Below the pieces are notes generated by a model. The model had not been told where the DNA came from, ran no database searches, and saw only the letters and a program-made list of their open reading frames with translations. Below, piece after piece: positions 8,958 through 17,311 of a stretch of DNA of 64,000 nt (its first letter is position 1; the number at the start of each line of letters is the position of its first letter). Position numbers and translations under genes: made by a program. Origin of the DNA: Chryseobacterium suipulveris (GTDB lineage Bacteria; Bacteroidota; Bacteroidia; Flavobacteriales; Weeksellaceae). The DNA lies in the NCBI RefSeq assembly GCF_022811685.1, contig NZ_CP094532.1:1699501-1763500 (forward strand), written 5' to 3'.

Positions 8958-9004
8958 AAAAGAGCCAAGTCAAAAGAGCCAAGAGCCAAGGTGAAAGAAC
9001 CAAG
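8958..9004. repeat. Degenerate tandem repeat, AGAGCCAAG unit
   Basis: The plus strand has four imperfect copies of AAGAGCCAAG within 47 bases. It begins 9 bases upstream of the dnaE start codon, so it falls in the dnaE leader. It is followed at 9007-9026 by the near-palindrome ATTCCAATAGCTATCGGAAT. Confidence 0.7.
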
Positions 9005-9133
9005 TAATTCCAATAGCTATCGGAATAGCTAAAGCAGAAAAGGTTACGAGTTGATCGGTTCCTGTTTACTTTATTTTTTTGCTCGTGTAAAAATAGTTTA
9101 AAATATCAGGAAAAAAAAGAAATCGCGAAGGAG

Positions 9134-11863
9134 TTATCCCCAACTTTTCTGAACCTTTTCTTCAAACTCAATTTCTGGATCCAGGATTTCTTTGATAAGG
9201 TTTGAAACCGATCTCATCGGGATTTGCAGTGAATCAGTTGAAATTTCATCCGTTCCGAAAAGCTGAAGGTTCTGCACTCCTTTCCCCACTTCTGCGAAAC
9301 TCCAGATGCCGCACTGCACAAAATTGTCTGGATACATTTTCCCCTGAAGAACCGAATACGCATAAATGCTCAGCTGCATCGCCTGCTTGTAATCGTCGCG
9401 GAAGAAAAGCATTTCTAATTTTTCAACGTCCTCTTCCTTCTTGGGAACGGCGACCGAAAGGTTTTTCGTCTTGGCGGTTTTATAGTCGATGATTCTAAGA
9501 TTTCCGTTGAGGCGGTCAATTCGGTCGATGAATCCGTAAAATTTCACCGCATCAATCGTTTCTTCATTAATAATGAAAGGAATATCTTTAAAATTTCCTT
9601 CCACGCTCAGAATTTCCAGAGTGTTTCCACTTTCCACCAGTTTTCGGTCAACTTCCAAAACATTTCGTACTACTCTTTCAGCGATGGTTCGGTGAATGTA
9701 GTTCATTCCTTTTTCATAAAATTCAAGCTGGAATTTTGACTCAATTATCGCTTCATCAACATATTGACGTATCGCTTCATTTGAAAGTGATAAATCAATT
9801 ACATTCAGATTTTTACCGATGAATTTTTCATAAATAAGCTGTAACGCCAAATGGACCAAAGTTCCGTAACTGCGTTGTGAAAGTTCTTCCTCGATTTCCT
9901 TTTCTTCCCGAGTTCCCAAGATTTTCGTCATATAAAAATCAGTCGGATTATAGAGATAAGTGCTCAAATGCGAAGCCGAAACCCGCTCCTTCCATTCCTG
10001 CAGTTTTTCCAGAACGACAGGAGTTTTCTCAATCTTCATCAGTTCCTCCTGAATCGGGTCTGAAGTGTTTTCAATAATAATCTTTTCTATTTCATGGTAG
10101 GAATCCTCAATCTCAAGCTGGGTGATGAAACGGCTCTGTTCACCAGTATTTACACCGGAACTTAACACATTGAAAAGCAGATGAACCTGTTTGGAATCCT
10201 GAATCAACCGGTAAAAATGGTATGCATAAATACTGTCGTTTTCAAGGAAAGTGTGCAGTCCAAAATGCTTGCGGACATCAAAAGGAATGTAGGTATTCTG
10301 CGAATTTCCGAGCGGAAGTTTACCTTCGTTGGCGGAAAGGAGAATGATGTTCTCAAAATACAGAAGCCGAGTTTCGAGCAACCCCATTACCTGTAATCCT
10401 TGAAGTGGTTCGCCTTGAAAATCAATCGTTTCCGAATTAACGAGTTGGTTGATCAGCACCTCCAAAGTTTCCATTTTGATTGGGAATGAATACGGAGAAA
10501 TCTGATTCTTAATGATTTTAAAACTTCTCTCGAAATGTGAAATATTCTCAAAAAGAATATCGTCCAGATCCCGAAACTTCAACTGGTAACAGAAATTGGT
10601 AAGCGAATCGAGAAATGAAACGGAGTTTTCGGGTTTAATGAGAAGGTTATAGTAAGAAAGTTCCTCAAGCATTTCCGCAAACTGTTTCTTGGAGATGTAA
10701 ACAATGTTCCGCTCCTCAATTTGGGATTTGAAATGGTCAACAATTTTTCGGTCGGCTTCGTCATTCGGAAGTTCTTCCAAGATCGAAAGCAGATCATTGT
10801 AATAATAAGAGGAATCCTTTTTCTCCAACTGTTTCTGAAGATAGAAAAGCTTCTTCATCGCATTGCTGAAACTCAGATTTTTCAGCGGAAATCCCATGGT
10901 GATATTGAGATGTTTCACCGAGCTCAACGCGTCCAAACTTGCGGGAAGCAGATTTTCATCCAGCAAAACTACAGCGGTTTTGGAAAGATCTTCGTCATTG
11001 ATTTTTTCGAAAATCGTCGGTAAAACTTTTGTTTGCGTGATGTTTCCGGAAACTTCGTAAACCTTGAGTTCTTTCGGCTGCGCAAAATCATTCTCGATCC
11101 AGCGAAAACTTCGGCTGTCATTGAATTCCTTCCATTTTTTTATTCCTCTCAAGAACTTTCCTGATTCCTGTTTTTCATCATTGATGTAATATTCATCTGC
11201 CTGGAAAAAACACTGTGCTTTGTCCCATTGCAAAAGCGTTCTCACCAATTTTTCCTCAACCGGAGTAAAGGCATTGAAACCACAAAACACAAATTTTTTG
11301 TCCGTTTGAAGAGCGAAATTCTCGATTTTGTCTCTCGCAGATTCGTGGATCATTCCTGCAGTTGCCCAGTTTTTCTCATTGAGTTTCTGTTTTAGCAGCG
11401 GAAGGAACAAATTCATTTTCTGCCAGAAATTCAGGAACTTCTTTCTGGGATTATCCTCGGTTTCGCCCAAATTTTCCGACCAGTTTTTGATCCTTTCCTC
11501 GTCGAACATATATTCCAGAACGGCTTTGTCGCTTTCGGCAAACTTCAGAATATCGTCCCAATCTTTCAAAACAGTGGGAAACCATTTCAGGAAACTGGCA
11601 AAATCTTCCGACGGCTGTATTTCCCGATACACTTCAAACGCAAAAAGCCAAAGCGAAATTCCCTGTACTGCCCGTTTTCCGGAGATTTCTCGAATCAGAT
11701 CTTCTACCGTAAAAAAATCGGGAAGAAAACCCGAATACTGCTTTTCTTTCAGAATCTGCTTAATAAAGACAATCGGTCTTTTTCCCGGAAGCACAAAGGT
11801 AAATGCCGACAAATCCTGCTGATTCTGTAACAGTTCGGATATTATTTTATTTAAGAATTTCAT
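9134..11863 (-). CDS. AddB-like PD-(D/E)XK nuclease family protein
   Basis: This 909-residue cytoplasmic protein resembles the AddB/RexB subunit of helicase-nucleases, in the form common in Bacteroidota. The N-terminal part (FVLPGKRPIVFIKQIL) looks like an inactive UvrD-type helicase half. From about residue 630 a RecB-type nuclease domain begins (SASHLSTYLYNPTDFYMTK), followed by YGTLVHLALQLIYEKF and the nuclease core IDRIDRLNGNLRIIDYKTAK, where D and K of IDYKT are the catalytic pair. The expected role is processing double-strand DNA ends for recombination. The partner helicase subunit (AddA/RecB-like) is not next to it here. No iron-sulfur cysteine cluster is evident near the C-terminus. 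Confidence 0.8.
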   Translation of the reverse strand: MKFLNKIISELLQNQQDLSAFTFVLPGKRPIVFIKQILKEKQYSGFLPDFFTVEDLIREISGKRAVQGISLWLFAFEVYREIQPSEDFASFLKWFPTVLKDWDDILKFAESDKAVLEYMFDEERIKNWSENLGETEDNPRKKFLNFWQKMNLFLPLLKQKLNEKNWATAGMIHESARDKIENFALQTDKKFVFCGFNAFTPVEEKLVRTLLQWDKAQCFFQADEYYINDEKQESGKFLRGIKKWKEFNDSRSFRWIENDFAQPKELKVYEVSGNITQTKVLPTIFEKINDEDLSKTAVVLLDENLLPASLDALSSVKHLNITMGFPLKNLSFSNAMKKLFYLQKQLEKKDSSYYYNDLLSILEELPNDEADRKIVDHFKSQIEERNIVYISKKQFAEMLEELSYYNLLIKPENSVSFLDSLTNFCYQLKFRDLDDILFENISHFERSFKIIKNQISPYSFPIKMETLEVLINQLVNSETIDFQGEPLQGLQVMGLLETRLLYFENIILLSANEGKLPLGNSQNTYIPFDVRKHFGLHTFLENDSIYAYHFYRLIQDSKQVHLLFNVLSSGVNTGEQSRFITQLEIEDSYHEIEKIIIENTSDPIQEELMKIEKTPVVLEKLQEWKERVSASHLSTYLYNPTDFYMTKILGTREEKEIEEELSQRSYGTLVHLALQLIYEKFIGKNLNVIDLSLSNEAIRQYVDEAIIESKFQLEFYEKGMNYIHRTIAERVVRNVLEVDRKLVESGNTLEILSVEGNFKDIPFIINEETIDAVKFYGFIDRIDRLNGNLRIIDYKTAKTKNLSVAVPKKEEDVEKLEMLFFRDDYKQAMQLSIYAYSVLQGKMYPDNFVQCGIWSFAEVGKGVQNLQLFGTDEISTDSLQIPMRSVSNLIKEILDPEIEFEEKVQKSWG

Positions 11864-11924
11864 AGTTTAGTCGTTAAAAAAAAGCACCAATTTCTTGATG
11901 CTTCTATAAGTTTTCTTATCGGTT

Positions 11925-12341
11925 TTACTGCACCACGATATTTTTTTCTAGCCAAATATTTTGTCCGGCGCTGTCTTTACCGTTCCAGAACTTAAAGGTG
12001 AAAGTTCCCTTTTCCTGCGGACGGAAATTGATCTGTGAAGCTCTTGCAACCACATTTCCGCAAGTTGCTGATGTTTTGAATTTATAGGAAACCACCTTCC
12101 TTTCCAATAAAGCGGAATATTGATAATCATATCCGTAAAAACCTTCGCAAGCACTGCTGTAATTGGAATAAGTCTTAATCGGCAATACAGTGAGAACCGA
12201 AATGGTATCTTTTTCCACCACAATACTGTCGATTTTCACGGGATCGACGCTTTGAACTTCGTCACCGTCGTGTCGGTCATTGCAGCTCGTCAAAAACAAA
12301 AAAGGAACTGCGAGCAAAAAGATATTTATTAAATTTTTCAT
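11925..12341 (-). CDS. Small lipoprotein of unknown function
   Basis: This encodes a 138-residue protein with a clear lipoprotein signal ending FLFLTSC, so it is predicted to be lipid-anchored and envelope-located. The mature part has two cysteines about 30 residues apart (SSACEGFYG and SATCGN), possibly a disulfide in the periplasm. A beta-rich C-terminal region ends in FKFWNGKDSAGQNIWLEK, suggesting an Ig-like sandwich. I do not recognise a named family. It lies between the AddB-like gene and rsmG on the same strand, separated from each by more than 50 bases, so co-transcription is uncertain. Confidence 0.75.
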   Translation of the reverse strand: MKNLINIFLLAVPFLFLTSCNDRHDGDEVQSVDPVKIDSIVVEKDTISVLTVLPIKTYSNYSSACEGFYGYDYQYSALLERKVVSYKFKTSATCGNVVARASQINFRPQEKGTFTFKFWNGKDSAGQNIWLEKNIVVQ

Positions 12342-12395
12342 AGGAACTGCTTCTTTTTAATTGAACGTCAAACATATCTGTTTTATTCGAAAGAA

Positions 12396-13031
12396 TCAGG
12401 AATTAAAATTTCCTTTTGATAAATATACTACTTTTTTTGTTTCGAAAAACTCGCTGTCGAAATAATTTTTAAGGTCGAAAACTTCCACTTTCAGTCCTGC
12501 AAGTTCTTCCGCCAAATCGCCACCTTTCAGATAAAGTACGCCGTTGTGTTTTGGGTTGAATTGTTCTTTTTCAAACTTTCCCTTTAACCATCGCAGGAAA
12601 ACCGGCATCTGTGTTACCGCGCGACTTACCACAAAGTGGTATTTTTCGTTCAGTTTTTCAGCTCTTTCGTGAATTCCTTTGACGTTTTTCAATCCCAAAC
12701 TTTCGGAAACTGCGTTGACCACGGTTATTTTTTTTCCAATAGAGTCAACAAGCGTGAACTGAACTTCAGGGAAGAGAATCGCCAATGGAATTCCGGGGAA
12801 ACCTCCACCTGTACCGATGTCGAGCACCTTTGTTCCGGGTGCGAATTCCATCACTTTTGCAATTCCCAATGAATGCAACACGTGTTTCTCGTACAGCGAA
12901 TCCATGTCTTTCCGGGAAATGACGTTGATCTTCTCATTCCAATCTCCATAAAGTTCCTCCAATTTTGAAAACTGGGATTTCTGTTCATCACTAAGATCCG
13001 GAAAATATCTTTCGATCAGCGCTGCACTCAT
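12396..13031 (-). CDS. rsmG: 16S rRNA (guanine527-N7)-methyltransferase
   Basis: RsmG (GidB) methylates N7 of G527 in 16S rRNA using S-adenosylmethionine; loss gives low-level streptomycin resistance in other bacteria. The SAM-binding motif is VLDIGTGGGFPGIPLAILFP near residue 70, followed by LVDSIGKK. A longer frame would begin at 13073, but a promoter -7 element (TATTTTTG, minus strand, 13051-13058) lies inside that extension. I therefore start at the ATG at 13031, which gives 211 residues, the normal family length. It is divergent from the aminotransferase gene, with overlapping promoter regions between them. Confidence 0.92.
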   Translation of the reverse strand: MSAALIERYFPDLSDEQKSQFSKLEELYGDWNEKINVISRKDMDSLYEKHVLHSLGIAKVMEFAPGTKVLDIGTGGGFPGIPLAILFPEVQFTLVDSIGKKITVVNAVSESLGLKNVKGIHERAEKLNEKYHFVVSRAVTQMPVFLRWLKGKFEKEQFNPKHNGVLYLKGGDLAEELAGLKVEVFDLKNYFDSEFFETKKVVYLSKGNFNS

Positions 13032-13050
13032 TTTCGATAAAGGTTTGGCG

Positions 13051-13058
13051 CAAAAATA
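13051..13058 (-). promoter_or_regulatory. Promoter -7 element for rsmG
   Basis: Minus-strand TATTTTTG fits the Bacteroidota -7 consensus TAnnTTTG and stands 20 bases upstream of the chosen rsmG start. No -33 TTTG is found at the ideal spacing. Confidence 0.45.
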
Positions 13059-13083
13059 GAAAAATGAATCCAAAATCTTACGC

Positions 13084-13114
13084 TTTGAAAACTTAAAAAA
13101 ACCGATTACCTTTG
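13084..13114 (+). promoter_or_regulatory. Bacteroidota-type promoter for the aminotransferase gene
   Basis: TTTG at 13084-13087, a 19-base spacer and TACCTTTG at 13107-13114 match the Bacteroidota housekeeping sigma consensus. The predicted transcript starts near 13120, about 14 bases before the ATG. Confidence 0.65.
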
Positions 13115-13133
13115 ATCAATTTTAAAAATAAGA

Positions 13134-14333
13134 ATGGAAAAATTTTCAGACCGGCTGAACCGGATGAGTTTCTCGCAGACTTTTGTGATGAGCAACAAAG
13201 TGCGACAAATGAAAGCAGAAGGACTCGACGTGATCAGCTTGACTTTGGGCGAACCGGATTTCGATGTTCCCGACAATATCAAGGAAGCTGCTTTTGCGGC
13301 GATTAACAACAATTTCAGCCATTACTCCCCTGTTCCGGGGTTCCTCGATTTGAGGGAGGCGGTTTGTGAAAAACTCAAACGCGACAATAACCTCGATTAC
13401 AAACCAACGCAGATCTGTGTTTCCAACGGTGCAAAACAATCTATTCTAAACGTTCTCGCTTCAATTATTAATGACGGCGACGAGGTGATTCTTCCCGCTC
13501 CGTATTGGGTGAGCTACGACGAGATGGTGAAAATGATGGGCGGAAAATCGGTATTCGTTGAAACTTCCATTGAAACCGAATTCAAGATGACCGCCGAACA
13601 GCTTGAGAAAGCGATCACCCCGAAAACAAAAGCACTGTTATATAGTTCACCGTGTAATCCATCGGGAAGTTTCTATACCTACGATGAACTCGAAAAAATC
13701 GCCAATGTCATTGCAAGACATCCGCAAATCACAATTATTTCCGACGAGATTTATGAGAAAATCAACTACGATGGGAAACATACTTCGATTGCGGAATTTC
13801 CGCAGGTTTACGAACAAACAGCTGTGATTAACGGAATGTCGAAAGCGTTTGCGATGACCGGTTGGAGAATTGGTTATTCCGCTTGTCCGGATTGGTTGGC
13901 GAAAGCGTGTGAAAAAATCCAGGGACAGATGACGAGCGGTGCAAACACGATGGCGCAAAAAGCTTCGGTAACCGCATTAAAAGCCGATCCGACCACTTAC
14001 GATTATATGATTAATGAGTTCAGGAAACGTCGCGATATTGTTTATAACTTACTTAAAGACGTCCCCCATTTTAAAGTCAATTACCCGAAAGCGGCGTTTT
14101 ACTTTTTTCCCGATATTTCCTTTTACTGCGGGAAAACTTTGAACGGAACCTTCATCAAAGATGCCGATGATTTTGCAATGTTCCTGCTCGACCACGCACA
14201 TGTGGGAACGGTTGGCGGAACTTCGTTCGGGAATCCTGGCTGCATCCGGTTTTCGTACGCAGCATCGGAAGAAGAACTTACAGAATCGATGAGAAGGATT
14301 CGGGAATGTCTTGAAAAAGTGGAGATCAGCTAA
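13134..14333 (+). CDS. PLP-dependent aspartate-type aminotransferase (class I)
   Basis: This is a fold-type I aminotransferase of 399 residues, of the gamma group that includes thermophile-type aspartate aminotransferases. GEPDFDVPDNIK near residue 40 binds substrate, SNGAKQS holds the PLP phosphate, NPSG contributes the substrate-binding Asn, SDEIYEK carries the PLP-pyridine Asp and Tyr, and the Schiff-base lysine is in GMSKAFAMTGWRIGY (Lys237). The C-terminal Arg that binds the substrate carboxylate is in RFSYAAS. Likely reaction: aspartate plus 2-oxoglutarate to oxaloacetate plus glutamate, though prephenate or tyrosine aminotransfer cannot be excluded. It has its own promoter and a strong terminator, so it is monocistronic. 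Confidence 0.88.
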   Translation: MEKFSDRLNRMSFSQTFVMSNKVRQMKAEGLDVISLTLGEPDFDVPDNIKEAAFAAINNNFSHYSPVPGFLDLREAVCEKLKRDNNLDYKPTQICVSNGAKQSILNVLASIINDGDEVILPAPYWVSYDEMVKMMGGKSVFVETSIETEFKMTAEQLEKAITPKTKALLYSSPCNPSGSFYTYDELEKIANVIARHPQITIISDEIYEKINYDGKHTSIAEFPQVYEQTAVINGMSKAFAMTGWRIGYSACPDWLAKACEKIQGQMTSGANTMAQKASVTALKADPTTYDYMINEFRKRRDIVYNLLKDVPHFKVNYPKAAFYFFPDISFYCGKTLNGTFIKDADDFAMFLLDHAHVGTVGGTSFGNPGCIRFSYAASEEELTESMRRIRECLEKVEIS

Positions 14334-14346
14334 AACTGGGCAACAA

Positions 14347-14382
14347 AAAACCGTTTCAGAATTTTTGAAACGGTTTTTTTTT
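14347..14382. terminator. Bidirectional rho-independent terminator
   Basis: AAAACCGTTTCA and TGAAACGGTTTT form a 12-base-pair perfect stem with a 7-base loop, followed by T on the plus strand and preceded by A. It serves the convergent aminotransferase and CT398-like genes. Confidence 0.85.
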
Positions 14383-14396
14383 ATTTGCAAATGGTT

Positions 14397-15176
14397 TTAG
14401 AATTTGATCACTTCCGCCATTTTTTCGTTTTCCTCGTTTACCAGATCGTCGTCCACAAGGATTTTTCCTGAATGCTCGTCGATGATGATTTTCTTTCTCT
14501 GCGCGATTTCCATTTGTTTTTGTGGCGGAATTGTGAAGAAAGAACCTTTCGGCGCACCTCTTTCCAGACCAACTACAGCAAGTCCGTTCAGCGAGTTAGT
14601 GCGGATTCTTTGGTAAGAAGCCAGTAATCTTTCGTCGATGTTTTTAGAGAACTCTTCAGATTTTTTCAAAAGGTATTCTTCCTCTTTCTGAGTTTCTGCA
14701 ACCAATGAGTCCAGTTCCTCTTTTTTGAATTTCAGGTGCTGCTTCAAATCTTCGATTTTAGCATTCAGTTCATCAAGCGTTTCCTTCTTGTGGCTGATTC
14801 TTGCACCGAATTCTTTAATTCTTTTTTCAGCCAGCTGAATCTCAAGATCCTGAAACTCGATTTCCTTACCTAAAGCTTCGAATTCCTTATTGTTTCTTAC
14901 GTTGTCTTGTTGGGCTTTATATTTTTCGATCAAAGTTTTTGCGTGGTTGATCACCTCGTTTTTGGTATTGATCTCGTCGTTTTGCTCCTTGATTTCGCTT
15001 TGGAATTTCTCGGCTCTTTTTTCAAGTCCTTCGATTTCAATTTCCAGATCTTCCACCTCGATTGGCAATTCGCCTCTCGTATTGCGGATTTCGTCTAATC
15101 TTGAATCGATGATTTGAAGGTCGTAAAGCGCTCTTAACTTATCTTCAACAGAGATTTCTACAGTTTTTTTAGCCAT
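14397..15176 (-). CDS. CT398-like coiled-coil protein with a cysteine-free 'zinc ribbon'
   Basis: This 259-residue protein belongs to the family annotated as zinc ribbon domain / C4-type zinc ribbon (CT398, DUF164). Residues about 10-185 are a long antiparallel coiled coil with a conserved NNKEFEALGKEIEF segment. The C-terminal module keeps the family frame (IPPQKQMEIAQRKKIII, then GKILVDDDL), but the CxxC pairs expected before FxxIPPQ and before GKIL are replaced (GAPKGSF and DEHSGK), so no cysteines remain there to bind zinc. The family's role is unclear; proposed links are to nucleic acid or flagellar/sigma factor partners. It ends 3 bases from the NIF3 gene, so the two form an operon. Confidence 0.85.
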   Translation of the reverse strand: MAKKTVEISVEDKLRALYDLQIIDSRLDEIRNTRGELPIEVEDLEIEIEGLEKRAEKFQSEIKEQNDEINTKNEVINHAKTLIEKYKAQQDNVRNNKEFEALGKEIEFQDLEIQLAEKRIKEFGARISHKKETLDELNAKIEDLKQHLKFKKEELDSLVAETQKEEEYLLKKSEEFSKNIDERLLASYQRIRTNSLNGLAVVGLERGAPKGSFFTIPPQKQMEIAQRKKIIIDEHSGKILVDDDLVNEENEKMAEVIKF

Positions 15177-15179
15177 ATT

Positions 15180-16277
15180 TTACAGAAAATAATTTACAGG
15201 GTTGGTTTTCTCAATGGATTTTGAGACTGCAAAGTTAGTAAATTTTTGCGACAAAATATCCACCAGTTGCTGAGCGACAAATTGTTCCGATTCGAAGTGG
15301 CCGATATCGCAGATCAGCATTTTGCCCTCGCTTTGGAAGAAGTCGTGGTATTTCACATCTCCCGTAAGATAAGCATCACAACGATTCGCAATTGCGGCTT
15401 TAATTCCGCTTGCTCCGCTTCCGCCCAAAACGCCTACTCTCTTGATTTTTTTTGAGTTGAGGTTGGAATGTCGAATTACTTTCAGATCAAATTTCTCTTT
15501 TACCATTTTCAGAAATTCCTGTTCATCCATTTCATTTTCCAGATCGCCGAACCTTCCCAATCCAGCATATTGGTTTTCATTGTCGAGGGAAATGATTTGA
15601 TAGGCAACCTCTTCGTAAGGATGTGAAGCTTTCATTGCGGAAACAATTCCGTTTTGTTTAAAGTTTTCAAAAATCACGGAAATAACTTGTTCATCACTGT
15701 TTTCACGGATCCCTGTTTCACCTTTAAAAGGATCGGAACCATCGAGCGGACGAAAAGTTCCTTTACCCGAAACCGAAAAACTGCATTCGTCGTAAAAACC
15801 GATATTTCCGGCTCCTGCATCAAAAAGGGCTTCTTTTACTTCTTCCACATTTTCGTTGGGAATATATACTTCCAATTTTTTTAGATTCGAAGTTTTGGGC
15901 ATCAGTATTTTTTGGTTCTTCAATCCGAGTTTCCCGCATATACCAAAGTTTACCCCGAAATAATCGTTGTCAAAAGCCGTGTGTACCGCATAAATTGCGA
16001 TTTTGTTTTCGATGGCTTTGATGACAGCTTTTTCAACATAATTTTTTCCTGTCAAGGATTTTAACCCAGAAAAAATAATAGGATGGAAAGTGAAGATCAG
16101 GTTTTGTTTATTGTTAATGGCTTCATCGACCACATTTTCCAACGCATCGTGACAAACCAAAACACCTGTAATTTCACGCTCTGGATTTCCGCACAGCAAA
16201 CCGACATTGTCGAAATCTTCTGCCTGTTTTGCGGGAATTAATTTTTCAAATTCGGAGATAAATTCACTGATCTTCAT
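15180..16277 (-). CDS. NIF3-like dinuclear metal centre protein
   Basis: This 365-residue member of the YbgI/NIF3 family is often annotated as GTP cyclohydrolase I type 2. The metal-binding parts are visible as LVCHDALENVVDEA, FTFHPIIFSGLKSL and the C-terminal GHFESEQFVAQQL. The middle segment (about 130-230, YIPNENVEEVKEALFDAGAGNIGFYD) is the PII/CutA-like insertion found in longer members, which form hexamers with an internal cavity. The biochemical role is not settled, and hydrolase activity has been shown only for some relatives. The ATG at 16277 is the only sensible start. It is transcribed just before the CT398-like gene, a pairing that I recall in other Bacteroidota. Confidence 0.88.
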   Translation of the reverse strand: MKISEFISEFEKLIPAKQAEDFDNVGLLCGNPEREITGVLVCHDALENVVDEAINNKQNLIFTFHPIIFSGLKSLTGKNYVEKAVIKAIENKIAIYAVHTAFDNDYFGVNFGICGKLGLKNQKILMPKTSNLKKLEVYIPNENVEEVKEALFDAGAGNIGFYDECSFSVSGKGTFRPLDGSDPFKGETGIRENSDEQVISVIFENFKQNGIVSAMKASHPYEEVAYQIISLDNENQYAGLGRFGDLENEMDEQEFLKMVKEKFDLKVIRHSNLNSKKIKRVGVLGGSGASGIKAAIANRCDAYLTGDVKYHDFFQSEGKMLICDIGHFESEQFVAQQLVDILSQKFTNFAVSKSIEKTNPVNYFL

Positions 16278-16376
16278 CTTTCAAAAATATTTGAACGAAG
16301 ATAAAACAATAATCTCTGATGATAAAGCCAGCGCAAAAAATCGCGGTTTTTCTTTCTGCATTCATTTCAGTTTTAA

Positions 16377-16384
16377 TAAGTTTG
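16377..16384 (+). promoter_or_regulatory. Promoter -7 element for the potassium channel gene
   Basis: TAAGTTTG matches TAnnTTTG, 22 bases upstream of the channel ATG. A clear -33 TTTG is lacking. Confidence 0.35.
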
Positions 16385-16405
16385 TAGTTTATTTCTGAAT
16401 CACAA

Positions 16406-17245
16406 ATGGAACAGCACAACGAAGAGGAACATAATTATATATCGGAACGCACAAAGTGGAAACGGCAGCTTTACCGGATTATCTTCAAATCCGACACGAA
16501 GCTCGGGAAGCTTTTCGACATCATCCTGCTTGTACTTATTTTGCTGAGTACCTTTATCGTCATGATGGAAAGTGTGAAGGTGATCGATGCCAAACTACAC
16601 ATTCTTTTCATCGTTTTGGAGGTGATCATCACGATGTTCTTTACTATAGAATATATTCTGAGAATTCTGGTGATCCGCAACAAGCGGAACTATATTTTCA
16701 GTTTCTTTGGGATCATCGATTTCTTGGCGATTCTTCCGTTTTATCTGAGTTTGTTCTTCCCGATTACCAAATATTTCCTGATTATCAGGATGCTGAGAAT
16801 GTTGAGGATTTTCAGGATTCTTAACCTGATGGACTTCATGAACGACGGTTACCTGATTGTTCGAGCACTGAAAAACAGTTCCAGAAAAATCTATATCTTC
16901 CTTCTGTTTCTGATCATTTTTTCGGTAATTGTGGGCTCGATGATGTTAATGGTTGAAGGTCACCGGGAAGGTTTTGAAAGTATTCCGCAAAGTATTTACT
17001 GGGCAGTCGTTACGGTTACTACGGTTGGTTACGGTGATGTTTCGCCGGGAACTCCGCTCGGGAAGTTTCTTTCGGTACTGCTGATGCTTGCGGGTTACTC
17101 GATTATCGCAGTCCCGACAGGAATTGTAACGGCTGAGATGCGCAACAAGCGGCAAAATTTCGAACTGGTTTGCCCGCGCTGCGGAAACGACGATGTGGAT
17201 GACGACGCGCGCTACTGCAAAAAATGTGGCGAAAAAATTCTGTAA
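16406..17245 (+). CDS. Voltage-gated potassium channel with C-terminal zinc ribbon
   Basis: This 279-residue inner-membrane channel has six membrane segments. The voltage-sensor S4 reads RMLRMLRIFRIL (about 130-142), with arginines every third residue. The pore loop carries the K+ selectivity filter TTVGYGD near residue 208, followed by S6 (LLMLAGYSIIAVPTGIVTAE). After a short cytoplasmic helix the protein ends in CPRCGNDDVDDDARYCKKCG, a rubredoxin-like double CxxC zinc ribbon. A tail of this type is known in some prokaryotic Kv channels and could be a tetramerising or redox/zinc-sensing element; that is inference. It is monocistronic, convergent with the immunophilin gene. Confidence 0.92.
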   Translation: MEQHNEEEHNYISERTKWKRQLYRIIFKSDTKLGKLFDIILLVLILLSTFIVMMESVKVIDAKLHILFIVLEVIITMFFTIEYILRILVIRNKRNYIFSFFGIIDFLAILPFYLSLFFPITKYFLIIRMLRMLRIFRILNLMDFMNDGYLIVRALKNSSRKIYIFLLFLIIFSVIVGSMMLMVEGHREGFESIPQSIYWAVVTVTTVGYGDVSPGTPLGKFLSVLLMLAGYSIIAVPTGIVTAEMRNKRQNFELVCPRCGNDDVDDDARYCKKCGEKIL

Positions 17246-17268
17246 TAGAGAGAGAGATTAAAAAAATA

Positions 17269-17292
17269 AAGCACTTCATTCCAGAAGTGCTT
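17269..17292. terminator. Terminator hairpin between channel and immunophilin genes
   Basis: AAGCACTTC pairs with GAAGTGCTT around a six-base loop. On the minus strand it is followed by TTATTTTTTT, so it mainly ends the immunophilin transcript; the plus-strand tail is weaker. Confidence 0.7.
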
Positions 17293-17311
17293 CATTCTTA
17301 TTTCGAATTGA

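Noticed and set aside
9007..9026. Near-palindrome ATTCCAATAGCTATCGGAAT as a regulator site for dnaE
   Set aside because: It resembles a common dispersed flavobacterial palindrome, and only one copy is seen here, so no specific regulator can be argued.
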